Source: Actinocrinis sp035653575 | Lineage (GTDB): Bacteria > Actinomycetota > Actinomycetes > Streptomycetales > Catenulisporaceae | Assembly: GCF_035653575.1 (NCBI RefSeq) | Contig: NZ_DASRBQ010000168.1 | Span: 1-64,000 of the forward strand | DNA length: 64,000 bases | Reading direction: 5' to 3' | In this document: in pieces, positions 44,948 to 52,701 of the stretch | Position numbering within the stretch: the stretch's first letter is position 1 | How the letters are laid out: the number at the start of each line of letters is the position of its first letter | Translations under genes and position numbers: made by a program | The notes under the pieces: generated by a model | Told to the model about the DNA's origin: nothing | Databases searched by the model: none | What the model saw: the letters and a program-made list of their open reading frames with translations, nothing else

Positions 44948-46315
44948 GTGCGCACGCGATCCGGAAAGACCACCACCCTGGCGGCCCTGGCGCTCACCGC
45001 CTCCGCAGCCGCCTTCGCGTTCGGCACCCTGAACGCGACCACCGCCCAAGCGGAGAGCAACGGCGTGGGTGCCACACCCGCGCTGGGCTGGAGCAGCTGG
45101 AGCTTCATCCGGCACGATCCGACCGCCGCGAAGATCGACGCCCAGGCGGACGCGATGAAGACCAGCGGCCTGGCCTCGGTGGGCTACCAGTACGTCAACG
45201 TCGACGATTTCTGGTACCAGTGCCCCGGCAGCCAGGGGCCGAACGTGGACGCGTACGGCCGCTGGGTCACCGATGCCACGAAGTTCCCGCCCAGCGGCTC
45301 GACGAACGGCATCCAGGTCGTCGCCAATCACGTGCACGCCGACGGTCTCAAGTTCGGCCTCTACGTCACGCCGGGCGTTTCGCATCAGGCGGTCGTGGCG
45401 AACAGCCACATCCTGGGCACCACATACCGCATCGATGACATCGCGACCACGGCCGCGGAGAAGAACTACAACTGCAAGGGCATGGTAGGGATCGACTACA
45501 CCAAGCCCGGCGCACAAGCGTTCATCAACTCGTGGGCCGACGAGTTCGCCTCCTGGGGCGTGGACTACGTGAAGATCGACGGCGTCGGCACGAGCGACGT
45601 CGCCGACGTCAAGGCGTGGTCGGCGGCGCTTCGGCAGACCGGTCGGCCGATCCACCTGGAGCTGTCCAACAACCTGGCCATCTCCGCCGCGGCCACCTGG
45701 AAGCAGTACTCGAACGGCTGGCGCACCGGCGGTGACATCGAGTGCTACCACTGTGAGAGCGGCGGCAGCAGCTACCCGCTGACCAGCTGGAGCAGCGTGC
45801 AGTCCCGATTCGCTCAGGTCGCGAACTGGCAGCCCTACGGCGGCCCCGGCGCGTTCAACGACTACGACTCGATCGAGGTCGGTAACGGCGCGAATGACGG
45901 GCTGACGGCGGCCGAACGCCAGACGCAGCTGAGCCTTTGGGCGATGGCTTCCTCGCCGCTGATCCTGGGCACCGACCTGACCCACCTCGACGCGACCGAT
46001 CTCAGCTTCCTGAAGAACACCCGCGTGCTCGCCGTGGACCAGGACGCGATCGACGCGCGCCGCATCGTCAGCAGCAGCAATCAGCAGGTCTATGCGAAGA
46101 CTGAGAAGAACGGCGACGTCATCGTCGCGCTGTTCAACTACAGCGGTACCGCGAGCCAGACCGTGAGCGTCAGCCTCGCCTCCGCCGGACTGAGCGGCAA
46201 GGGCACGGCCGTGGACCTATGGAGCGGCGCCTCGATCGGCACGGTGAGCGGCAGCTACAGCGTGCATCTCGGCGCCGGAGCGGTGCGGCTGCTGCGGATC
46301 ACTCCACAGCCGTAA
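44948..46315 (+). CDS. Second secreted GH27-family glycosidase
   Basis: The GTG at 44948 has AAGGAGAT just upstream. The 455-residue product has a signal peptide (TTLAALALTASAAAFAFG) and a GH27 barrel opening TPALGWSSWSFIRH. The nucleophile is D211 in YVKIDGVG and the acid/base D307 in FNDYDSIEVGNG. The acid/base segment differs from the NDPDML of classical alpha-galactosidases, so specificity may differ (for example beta-L-arabinopyranosidase or isomalto-type activity). It is flanked by terminators and is likely a single-gene unit. Confidence 0.85.
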   Translation: MRTRSGKTTTLAALALTASAAAFAFGTLNATTAQAESNGVGATPALGWSSWSFIRHDPTAAKIDAQADAMKTSGLASVGYQYVNVDDFWYQCPGSQGPNVDAYGRWVTDATKFPPSGSTNGIQVVANHVHADGLKFGLYVTPGVSHQAVVANSHILGTTYRIDDIATTAAEKNYNCKGMVGIDYTKPGAQAFINSWADEFASWGVDYVKIDGVGTSDVADVKAWSAALRQTGRPIHLELSNNLAISAAATWKQYSNGWRTGGDIECYHCESGGSSYPLTSWSSVQSRFAQVANWQPYGGPGAFNDYDSIEVGNGANDGLTAAERQTQLSLWAMASSPLILGTDLTHLDATDLSFLKNTRVLAVDQDAIDARRIVSSSNQQVYAKTEKNGDVIVALFNYSGTASQTVSVSLASAGLSGKGTAVDLWSGASIGTVSGSYSVHLGAGAVRLLRITPQP

Positions 46316-46343
46316 AGCGGCCAGTCGGCGGACCAACGCAGCG

Positions 46344-46377
46344 CCGTCCGCACCCGAGCAGCGCCGGGTGCGGACGG
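46344..46377 (+). terminator. Hairpin terminator after the second GH27 gene
   Basis: CCGTCCGCACCC (46344-46355) pairs perfectly with GGGTGCGGACGG (46366-46377) around a 10-base loop, 28 bases after the stop codon. Confidence 0.7.
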
Positions 46378-46502
46378 ATCGAGAACCGCTCCGCGGGGCC
46401 ATAGCTCGGCTTGCGGAACCTGCGACGCAGCCGCAGTGCGGCGGCGCGTCTACGCCTCATCTCTCGTACCACCCGACACCGGATAGACAGATAGGAGTAT
46501 CC

Positions 46503-47243
46503 ATGCGCCGACCACTTCGCACACTGGCCGCCGCGGCCGTGGCCTTCGCCGCCGCTCTGGCCGCCCCGGTCGCCACCGCGTTCGCGGCCTCCGGCCCCGC
46601 CGCGCAGGCCAAGCCGCCGGCTTCGAACCCGTACGGGGACCCGCACCTGGTCTCCATGTTCGACGGCAAGACGCTCACCGGCTGGACCCAGGCCGCCGCC
46701 GGGGAATGGTCCGTGGTCAACGGCGCCATCCACGGCAACGGCACGGCCCGCGGCTGGATCTACTACAACGTCCAGCAGGCCGGGACGTTCCGCTGGATCT
46801 TCGACGTGCGCCAGGTCAGCGGCAACCACGCGCCCACGGTGCTGATCTGGGGCACCACGACGCCGCTGCGCGACGCGCTGAGCGCGATCCAGTTCCAGCC
46901 GCCCAACGGCGGGCACTGGGACTACCGGCCCGGGCACAACAACGGCGGGAAGGGCGAGTTCACCCAGCTGCCGCACACCAAGATCCCGGTGAACAACTGG
47001 GCGCAGTGCGAGCTCATCGCGGATCAGAAGACGGGGATCGCGCGGATGGCCTGCTGCCCGCTCGCCCCGGGCGCGGCGACCTGTAAGGCGACCGAGGTGC
47101 TCGACTTCAAGGACCCGACCGCGGGACGGGTCGGACCGCTCGCGATCCAGGTGCACAACAAGGGCATCCACGACGAGTACAAGAGCCTTTATATCGAGTC
47201 CCCCGTCGTGGACAGTCCCGGGTCCTTCATCACCACGAAGTAG
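46503..47243 (+). CDS. Secreted DUF1080 (3-keto-disaccharide hydrolase-type) domain protein
   Basis: The ATG at 46503 is preceded by AGGAG. The 246-residue product has a signal peptide ending near FAASGPAAQA. A concanavalin-like DUF1080 domain follows: LVSMFDGKTLTGWTQAAAGEW, then WSVVNGAIHGNG and a closing GRVGPLAIQVHNKG. Some DUF1080 proteins hydrolyse 3-keto-glycosides; others only bind sugars. No dehydrogenase that makes 3-keto sugars is seen nearby. It ends at a bidirectional terminator. Confidence 0.8.
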   Translation: MRRPLRTLAAAAVAFAAALAAPVATAFAASGPAAQAKPPASNPYGDPHLVSMFDGKTLTGWTQAAAGEWSVVNGAIHGNGTARGWIYYNVQQAGTFRWIFDVRQVSGNHAPTVLIWGTTTPLRDALSAIQFQPPNGGHWDYRPGHNNGGKGEFTQLPHTKIPVNNWAQCELIADQKTGIARMACCPLAPGAATCKATEVLDFKDPTAGRVGPLAIQVHNKGIHDEYKSLYIESPVVDSPGSFITTK

Positions 47244-47285
47244 CCCGACCCCACGCCCCGCGGGCGCAAGGGTTTTGTAGGGTCT

Positions 47286-47319
47286 GCGGGTCCTGCTCTC
47301 CGCGGAGAGCAGGACCCGC
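47286..47319. terminator. Perfect 34-base palindromic terminator
   Basis: GCGGGTCCTGCTCTCC at 47286-47301 is followed by its exact reverse complement around the CGCG centre, up to 47319. It lies between the convergent DUF1080 and PQQ-type propeller genes and can stop both transcripts. Confidence 0.8.
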
Positions 47320-47342
47320 TTCGTGTTGTTGTCAGGCGCGGG

Positions 47343-48767
47343 TCAGTGGTGCTTGCCGCCGGCCGGGGCGAGCGCCGTGAGCGAGCCGTCCATGCCGGGA
47401 GCGAGCAGATGCCCTTCCGCGATCGACGGGGCGCCCCAGTACTGCGCGCCCGAAGGGTTGCGGTATGCGAACAGCTGCTTGCCCGTCGACGCGTCGAGCA
47501 GCAGCACGGAGGGGCCCGCCGGCACCGCGAGCAGGCCGTGCGCGCCGGCCGAGGCGCCGAGGACATGCCCGGTCGTGGCGCAGAACTCCCACTTGGACGC
47601 GCCGGTCGCCGGGTTCAGGGCCCGCACTCCGCCGGCGCAGCTCTTGCCGCCGATGGTGGTCGTGCCGCCGGCCACGTACAGCGTGGAGCCGTCCCAGACG
47701 GCGGGCGAGAGCGTGCCCTGACCGCCCTGCGGATCGTCGCCGCTCGCCGCCACCTGGCGCTGCCAGATCGGCCCGGCGGCGATGTTCGCGCGGTCCCAGG
47801 CGTAGAAGATGCCGTTCTTGTTGCCGAGGCCGACCATCTGCCGCGTGGCTCCGTTGACCGTCGCGGCGAACAAGGTGGGCACCGAGCCGAAGTCTCCGTC
47901 GGACAGCAGCTGCGCCTTGGGCACGGTCCAGTGCGCGACCACGGACAGGTTCGAAGTACGCAGTTCCAGTAGCGAGAACGCGTAGCTCTTGCCACCGCCG
48001 CTCGGACCGCCTACGGGCACGTACATGTCGCCGGTGGCCGTGTCGATGCTCGGCGTGCCGAAGACGCCGCCGCCGACATTGATGTTCGCCTGTAACGCCC
48101 CGGTCGTCGCGTTGAGCTTGTACACGTGTGCTGCGATCACCGGTTGGTCAGCCTGCGACGAGGTCGAGACGAACACGCTGCCGCCGAAGACCTTCACCGA
48201 GCTCCACGCGAAGGTGTCCCCGCCGACCGCGACGAGGTTGGTGCGCCAGATGATCGCGCCGGTGGACGCGTTGACGGCGAACGCTGAGACGTGCCCGCCA
48301 CCGGTCGCGTCGTTGCCGCCGTCGAAGACCCACAGCACCGGGGTGGAGCCGATCGTGCCGTACGCCGGGGTCGAGGCCATGCCGGCGACCTTCGGGTTGC
48401 ACTTGCCGCACGTGGTCACGCCCAGCGCGCGCGTCCACAGGCTGGAGCCGTTGGCCAGCGACGTGGCGTGCAGGTTGCCGTCCCAGGAGCCCCAGTACAC
48501 GACGCCGCCGACGACCAGCGGCTGCGCGCTGGCGGACCGGCCACCGTGCGCGGTCCAGCTCACGGCGAGCGAGCCCGCGTCGCCGGTGGTGAGCGCGGAT
48601 TCGCCCGAGTTGAATCCGGCGCCGGCGCTGTCGGCCTGGTACTGGGTCCAGTCGGAGGACCCGGCCGCCGCGACCGCGCTCTGCCCGGTGGCGGCCAAGG
48701 CGCCGCCGGCCAGTGCCGCAGCCACGAGGGCGGCCGAGGCGGGTTTTCTCCAGCCTGAGATGTTCAC
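47343..48767 (-). CDS. Secreted PQQ-type (WD40-like) beta-propeller protein
   Basis: The 474-residue product has a signal peptide (ASAALVAAALAGGALAATG). Repeated propeller blades follow, each with a strand-turn pattern like the PQQ repeat: YWGSWDGNLHATSLANGSSLWTR, FAVNASTGAIIWRTNL, YKLNATTGALQ, ALNPATGASKWEF and LDASTGKQLFAYRNP. A CGKCNP motif near residue 125 provides two close cysteines. The alcohol dehydrogenase metal and disulfide features are not evident, so I would not call it a PQQ enzyme. It may be a polymer-binding protein. Confidence 0.78.
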   Translation of the reverse strand: MNISGWRKPASAALVAAALAGGALAATGQSAVAAAGSSDWTQYQADSAGAGFNSGESALTTGDAGSLAVSWTAHGGRSASAQPLVVGGVVYWGSWDGNLHATSLANGSSLWTRALGVTTCGKCNPKVAGMASTPAYGTIGSTPVLWVFDGGNDATGGGHVSAFAVNASTGAIIWRTNLVAVGGDTFAWSSVKVFGGSVFVSTSSQADQPVIAAHVYKLNATTGALQANINVGGGVFGTPSIDTATGDMYVPVGGPSGGGKSYAFSLLELRTSNLSVVAHWTVPKAQLLSDGDFGSVPTLFAATVNGATRQMVGLGNKNGIFYAWDRANIAAGPIWQRQVAASGDDPQGGQGTLSPAVWDGSTLYVAGGTTTIGGKSCAGGVRALNPATGASKWEFCATTGHVLGASAGAHGLLAVPAGPSVLLLDASTGKQLFAYRNPSGAQYWGAPSIAEGHLLAPGMDGSLTALAPAGGKHH

Positions 48768-49024
48768 GGGAAGCTGCCTCCAAGAGCGCGAGAAGAGAAA
48801 AGGAGAGAACGGAAAGGTGCGGTGGGGAATTCGGCGGGCGCCGCGCCGAAGGGGATGGCCGGGCCGGTGACTTCGCCCGGCACATGGTGTGCATGGCCGC
48901 AGACTGGGCCATCAGCGAGACCGGCCCGGGTCCGCCGCCGACCCTCAACGGCGGCGGACCCGGGCTGCGGTCCGGATCGGCGCGCGCTCGCCGATCCCCG
49001 CTCGCCGGCTGATCCCTTCCCGAC
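48768..49024. other. 257-base intergenic region between propeller and GH105 genes
   Basis: It holds the leader and promoter of the propeller gene next to 48768, with AGGAGA-like purine stretches around 48800-48826, and the GH105 terminator at 48924-48965. No further gene is seen. Confidence 0.5.
48924..48965 (-). terminator. Hairpin terminator of the GH105 gene
   Basis: GCCCGGGTCCGCCGCCG (48924-48940) pairs without mismatch with 48949-48965 around an 8-base loop. It lies 60 bases beyond the GH105 stop codon in the direction of transcription. Confidence 0.75.
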
Positions 49025-50260
49025 TCAGCCGGCTCGGTTGCCCTGCATCCATTCATTCATGATCAGAAACGCGCCGAGACCGTGGAAGTCGTCGGTCGCC
49101 CGCGGCCGGCCAAGGTAGTAGGACAGGTCGCCGACGTTCGTTCCGATGCAGATGTTCTTGATGTGCGTCGCCCCGGAGGAGTCGGTGGAGACCTCGGCCA
49201 GCACGCCCTGGTACCCCTTCGCCGCGATCGACTGGTCGGCGGCGGGCACATAGCCCAGCGCCACCGACTTGGCGACGATGAACGTGTACATCGCGGAGCA
49301 CGAGGTCTCGGTCCAGTCCGAGGACAGGCTGCCCTTGTCCACGACCTGGAACCAGCGGCCGGTCGCCGGGTCCTGATACGTGCCGATCGCCGAGACCAGC
49401 TTCTGCACGGTGCTCAGGATGGTCGCCCGGTGCGGGTCGCCCTTCGGCAGCGCGTCGAGCGTGGCGAGCGAGGCCATGCCGTACCAGCCGATCGCGCGGC
49501 ACCAGAACTGCGAGGAGTGGTGCGTGGTCGGGTCGGCCCAGCTGATCGGGTCGAGCGAGTAGGCGTGATAGAGCAGGCCGGTCGGGCTTTCCAGGTGGCT
49601 GCCGTAGACCGTGATCTGCTTGCCGGCCTCGGCATCGGCGTATGCCGCATCGTTGTACGCGGCGCCGTAGCGCAGCAGGAAGGGCACGACCATGTATGTC
49701 CCGTCCAGCCACAGCTGGTTGGTCTTGGACGTCGCGTGCCAGAAGCCGCCGTCCGGCGTGCGCGGGTAGGTGTTCAGCCGCGTGCGGATCTGCGCGGCCG
49801 CGGTGGCGTACTTGGCCTGGCCGGTTTGCTGGTTCAGCAGGATGAGCAGGTTGCCCGCCTGCATGCTGTCGAGGTTGTTGAAGCTGTTGGAAAGGTGCCC
49901 GGACGAGCTGACGAAGTGGTCGACCCAGCCCTTGATGTAGTTGAGGTACTTGGCGTCGTGCGTCCGCTGATATACGAGGTCTGTCCCGTAGAGGAAGAGA
50001 CCGACCTGATAGCCCCAGCCGCCCAGCTTGGCCGGGTCGGGGATGCGCTTCATCGTCGAGTCGATCACGGCACGCGACAGGTCAGTCGGCGCGGTGGGTG
50101 CGGCGGGCGCACCGGCCGCGCCGGCCGCCGCGGCGGATTGCGCTCGGGCCGTGGCGGCGGAGCTCGTCCCGGCGGCGAGGCCCACTCCCAGCATGCCGCT
50201 GAGCGCGGCCGCGACGGTCGCGGTGAGGCGGAGCCGGAAACGAGATGGTCGGCGAGTCAT
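49025..50260 (-). CDS. Secreted GH105 unsaturated rhamnogalacturonyl hydrolase
   Basis: The ATG at 50260 has GGAGG six to seven bases upstream. The 411-residue product has a signal peptide (basic start, LTATVAAALSGMLGVGLAAG). An alpha/alpha-barrel of the YteR/YesR type follows: SNSFNNLDSMQAGNLLI, GGFWHATSKTNQLWLDGTYM with the catalytic aspartate in WLDG, HHSSQFWCRAIGWYGMA and an ending AFLIMNEW. GH105 removes the unsaturated uronic acid left by pectate or rhamnogalacturonan lyases. No lyase is in the window, so the substrate may come from enzymes elsewhere. Confidence 0.9.
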   Translation of the reverse strand: MTRRPSRFRLRLTATVAAALSGMLGVGLAAGTSSAATARAQSAAAAGAAGAPAAPTAPTDLSRAVIDSTMKRIPDPAKLGGWGYQVGLFLYGTDLVYQRTHDAKYLNYIKGWVDHFVSSSGHLSNSFNNLDSMQAGNLLILLNQQTGQAKYATAAAQIRTRLNTYPRTPDGGFWHATSKTNQLWLDGTYMVVPFLLRYGAAYNDAAYADAEAGKQITVYGSHLESPTGLLYHAYSLDPISWADPTTHHSSQFWCRAIGWYGMASLATLDALPKGDPHRATILSTVQKLVSAIGTYQDPATGRWFQVVDKGSLSSDWTETSCSAMYTFIVAKSVALGYVPAADQSIAAKGYQGVLAEVSTDSSGATHIKNICIGTNVGDLSYYLGRPRATDDFHGLGAFLIMNEWMQGNRAG

Positions 50261-50564
50261 GGGATGCCTCCGAGGCGGCGGCAGGGGCGGCAGTCGGACC
50301 ACGCACCCTGTGGTGGGTAAACCAGGGCACTCGCCTCAGAGGTCTACACCAGTGTGGAAAGCCGGTCAATGAATGGTCCGATGTTTCATTGCGTTTTCAG
50401 CTCGCAAACGCTTCCGGCGCCTGGTAAATCGTTTGCCCCAGTCCGCGCGGTATTGCTGTAATCGCGGCGAAAGTATTCCCGAGACCAGGAGAAAACGCGC
50501 ATGCGCGCTGCGTCCATGTCCACCCGGAAGAGCTCCCCCTGCTACGTCAAGGACATGACGCTTC
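50261..50564. promoter_or_regulatory. 304-base divergent region between GH105 and the ribosomal protection gene
   Basis: The minus-strand promoter module of GH105 fills 50336-50388. Next to it GCGTTT (50391-50396) and AAACGC (50406-50411) form an inverted repeat. On the plus-strand side I see no strong promoter, only a weak AAGGA about 12 bases before the GTG at 50565. Confidence 0.5.
50336..50388 (-). promoter_or_regulatory. GH105 promoter module, twin of the GH28 operon promoter
   Basis: Read on the minus strand: TGAAACATC from 50388, -35 TTGACC at 50369-50364, a 17-base spacer and -10 TAGACC at 50346-50341, within GTGTAGACCTCTG. The distance from TGAAACATC to the -35 is 19 bases, exactly as at 39906. 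The conserved boxes on both sides of a diverged spacer point to a shared regulator. Confidence 0.65.
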
Positions 50565-52598
50565 GTGAGTACGTTGAACCTCGGGATTCTGGCGCATGTC
50601 GACGCCGGTAAGACCAGCCTGACCGAGCGGCTGCTGCACGCCGCCGGAGTCATCGACCAGCCGGGCAGCGTCGATGACGGCAACACGCGCACCGACACGC
50701 TCGAGCTCGAGCGGCGGCGCGGCATCACCATCAAGTCCGCCGTGGTCTCCTTCGATCTCGGCGGCGTCACCGTCAACCTGATCGACACCCCCGGCCACCC
50801 TGATTTCATCGCCGAGGTGGAGCGGGTGCTCGGCGTGCTGGACGGCGCGGTACTCGTCATCTCGGCGGTCGAGGGCGTGCAGGCGCAGACCAGGGTGCTG
50901 ATGCGGGCGCTGCGGCGGCTGGACATCCCGACGCTGATCTTCGTCAACAAGATCGACCGCGGCGGCGCGGACCGCGAGCGGACGCTGCGCGGCATCAGGG
51001 AGAAGCTGACCCGCGCGATTGTGCCGATGGGCACGGTGTACAAGGCGGGCACGGCCGAAGCCGCTTTCCAGCCCTTCGCCGCGGACGACTCCGGCTTCGC
51101 CTCGGCGGCGATCGAGGTGCTCGCAGACCACGATGACGCCTTCCTCGCCGACTACCTGGCTGATGAGCACGCGGCCTCGCCCAAGCGGCTGCGCCTCGGG
51201 CTCGCGGAGCTGACCGGCAGGTCTCTGGCGCATCCGGTCTTCTTCGGGTCCGCGATCACCGGCGCGGGCGTCGCCGAGCTGACGGATGGAATCAGGGAGC
51301 TGCTTCCTGCCACGGCGGAGCACGCGTACCGGACGGCAGACCCGGCCGAACCGCAGGACGCGCCGGCCGATCCGGCCCGTGGCACCGTCTTCAAGGTCGA
51401 GCGCGGCCCGGCCGGTGAGAAGATCGCGTACCTGCGGATGTTCTCCGGAGCCGTGCACACCCGCGACCGGCTGACCCTGCACCGCGCCGGAACGAGGCTC
51501 GAGGGCAAGGTCACCGCGATCAGCGTGTTCGAGCGCGGCGCGGACGTGCGGCGCGAGGCGGTGACCGCCGGTCACATCGCCAAGGTATGGGGTCTGGCTG
51601 ACGTCCGGATCGGCGACGCGGTGGGCGAACCGCAGGCGGCGAGGCGCGAGCATCACTTCTCCCCGCCGACCCTGGAGACCGTGGTCGTGCCGAGTCGGCG
51701 CGCCGAGAAGGGCGCCCTGCACGCGGCGCTGGCTCAGCTCGCCGAGCAGGATCCGCTGATCGACCTGCGGCAGGACGATGTGCGGCAGGAGCTGTACCTC
51801 TCGCTGTACGGCGAGGTGCAGAAGGAGGTCATCGAGGCGACGCTGGCCGAGCAGTACGGACTCGAGGTCGGCTTCCGGGAGAGTACGACCATTCACATCG
51901 AGCGCCCGGTCGGTACCGGCGCCGCGCTCGAAGCGATCAAGAAGGGGGACAATCCGTTCCTCGCCACGGTCGGCCTGCGCGTCGAGCCCGGCGCGATCGG
52001 CAGCGGCGTGCAGTTCCGGCTCGGCGTCGAGCTGGGTTCGATGCCCTATGCGTTCTTCAAGGCGGTCGAGGACACCGTGCATGAGACGCTGCGCCAGGGC
52101 CTGCACGGCTGGCAGGTCACCGACTGCGTCGTGACCATGACGCACTCGGGCTACTGCCCGCGGCAGAGCCACGCGCACCAGCGCTTCGACAAGTCGATGT
52201 CGAGCACCGGCGCGGACTTCCGCGGCGTGACCCCGCTGGTCGTGATCGAGGCGCTGCGCGAGGCCGGAACCAGGGTGTACGAACCCGTACATCGCTTCCG
52301 GCTCGACCTGCCGGCGGCCGCGCTCGGCCCGATCCTGCCGATCCTCACGGCGCTGCGCGCGGTGCCGCAGACCTCGCGGCTGCACGGTTCCACATGCGTG
52401 GTCGAGGGCGAGGTCCCGGCCGCGCAGGTGAGCGCGCTGGAACGGCAGCTACCCGGCCTGACCGGCGGGGAGGGCGTCCTGGAGTACGAATTCGACCACT
52501 ACGTGGAGGTGCGCGGCGAGATCCCGCAGCGGCCGAGGTCCGACCACAATCCGCTGGACCGCAAGGAGTACCTGCTTCACGTCCAGCGCCGAGTCTAA
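50565..52598 (+). CDS. Tetracycline-resistance-type ribosomal protection GTPase (Otr(A)/Tet(M) family)
   Basis: The 677-residue product is an EF-G-like translational GTPase. The G motifs are AHVDAGKTSLTERLL, RRGITI, DTPGHPDFIAEVERV and NKIDRGG. Domains II to V follow, with MPYAFFKAVEDTVHETL, VVTMTHSGYCPRQSHAH and VYEPVHRFRLDLP near the end. The size and the lack of EF-G's G' subdomain suit the Tet(M)/Otr(A) group, which frees the ribosome of tetracycline. In actinomycetes such proteins are often chromosomal; resistance cannot be assumed. No transfer signature is seen around it. Confidence 0.85.
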   Translation: MSTLNLGILAHVDAGKTSLTERLLHAAGVIDQPGSVDDGNTRTDTLELERRRGITIKSAVVSFDLGGVTVNLIDTPGHPDFIAEVERVLGVLDGAVLVISAVEGVQAQTRVLMRALRRLDIPTLIFVNKIDRGGADRERTLRGIREKLTRAIVPMGTVYKAGTAEAAFQPFAADDSGFASAAIEVLADHDDAFLADYLADEHAASPKRLRLGLAELTGRSLAHPVFFGSAITGAGVAELTDGIRELLPATAEHAYRTADPAEPQDAPADPARGTVFKVERGPAGEKIAYLRMFSGAVHTRDRLTLHRAGTRLEGKVTAISVFERGADVRREAVTAGHIAKVWGLADVRIGDAVGEPQAARREHHFSPPTLETVVVPSRRAEKGALHAALAQLAEQDPLIDLRQDDVRQELYLSLYGEVQKEVIEATLAEQYGLEVGFRESTTIHIERPVGTGAALEAIKKGDNPFLATVGLRVEPGAIGSGVQFRLGVELGSMPYAFFKAVEDTVHETLRQGLHGWQVTDCVVTMTHSGYCPRQSHAHQRFDKSMSSTGADFRGVTPLVVIEALREAGTRVYEPVHRFRLDLPAAALGPILPILTALRAVPQTSRLHGSTCVVEGEVPAAQVSALERQLPGLTGGEGVLEYEFDHYVEVRGEIPQRPRSDHNPLDRKEYLLHVQRRV

Positions 52599-52701
52599 GG
52601 AACACGGAACCCCGCGCGAACCCGACACTCGCGCCCTACCACTGGCGATCCACAGCGCGGACCGCGAGACTGCAACCGGTGCGACGACGAGGAGTAGACG
52701 C

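Noticed and set aside
47343..48767. PQQ-dependent alcohol dehydrogenase
   Set aside because: Propeller repeats alone do not show PQQ binding; the metal ligands and vicinal disulfide features of the enzymes are not evident.
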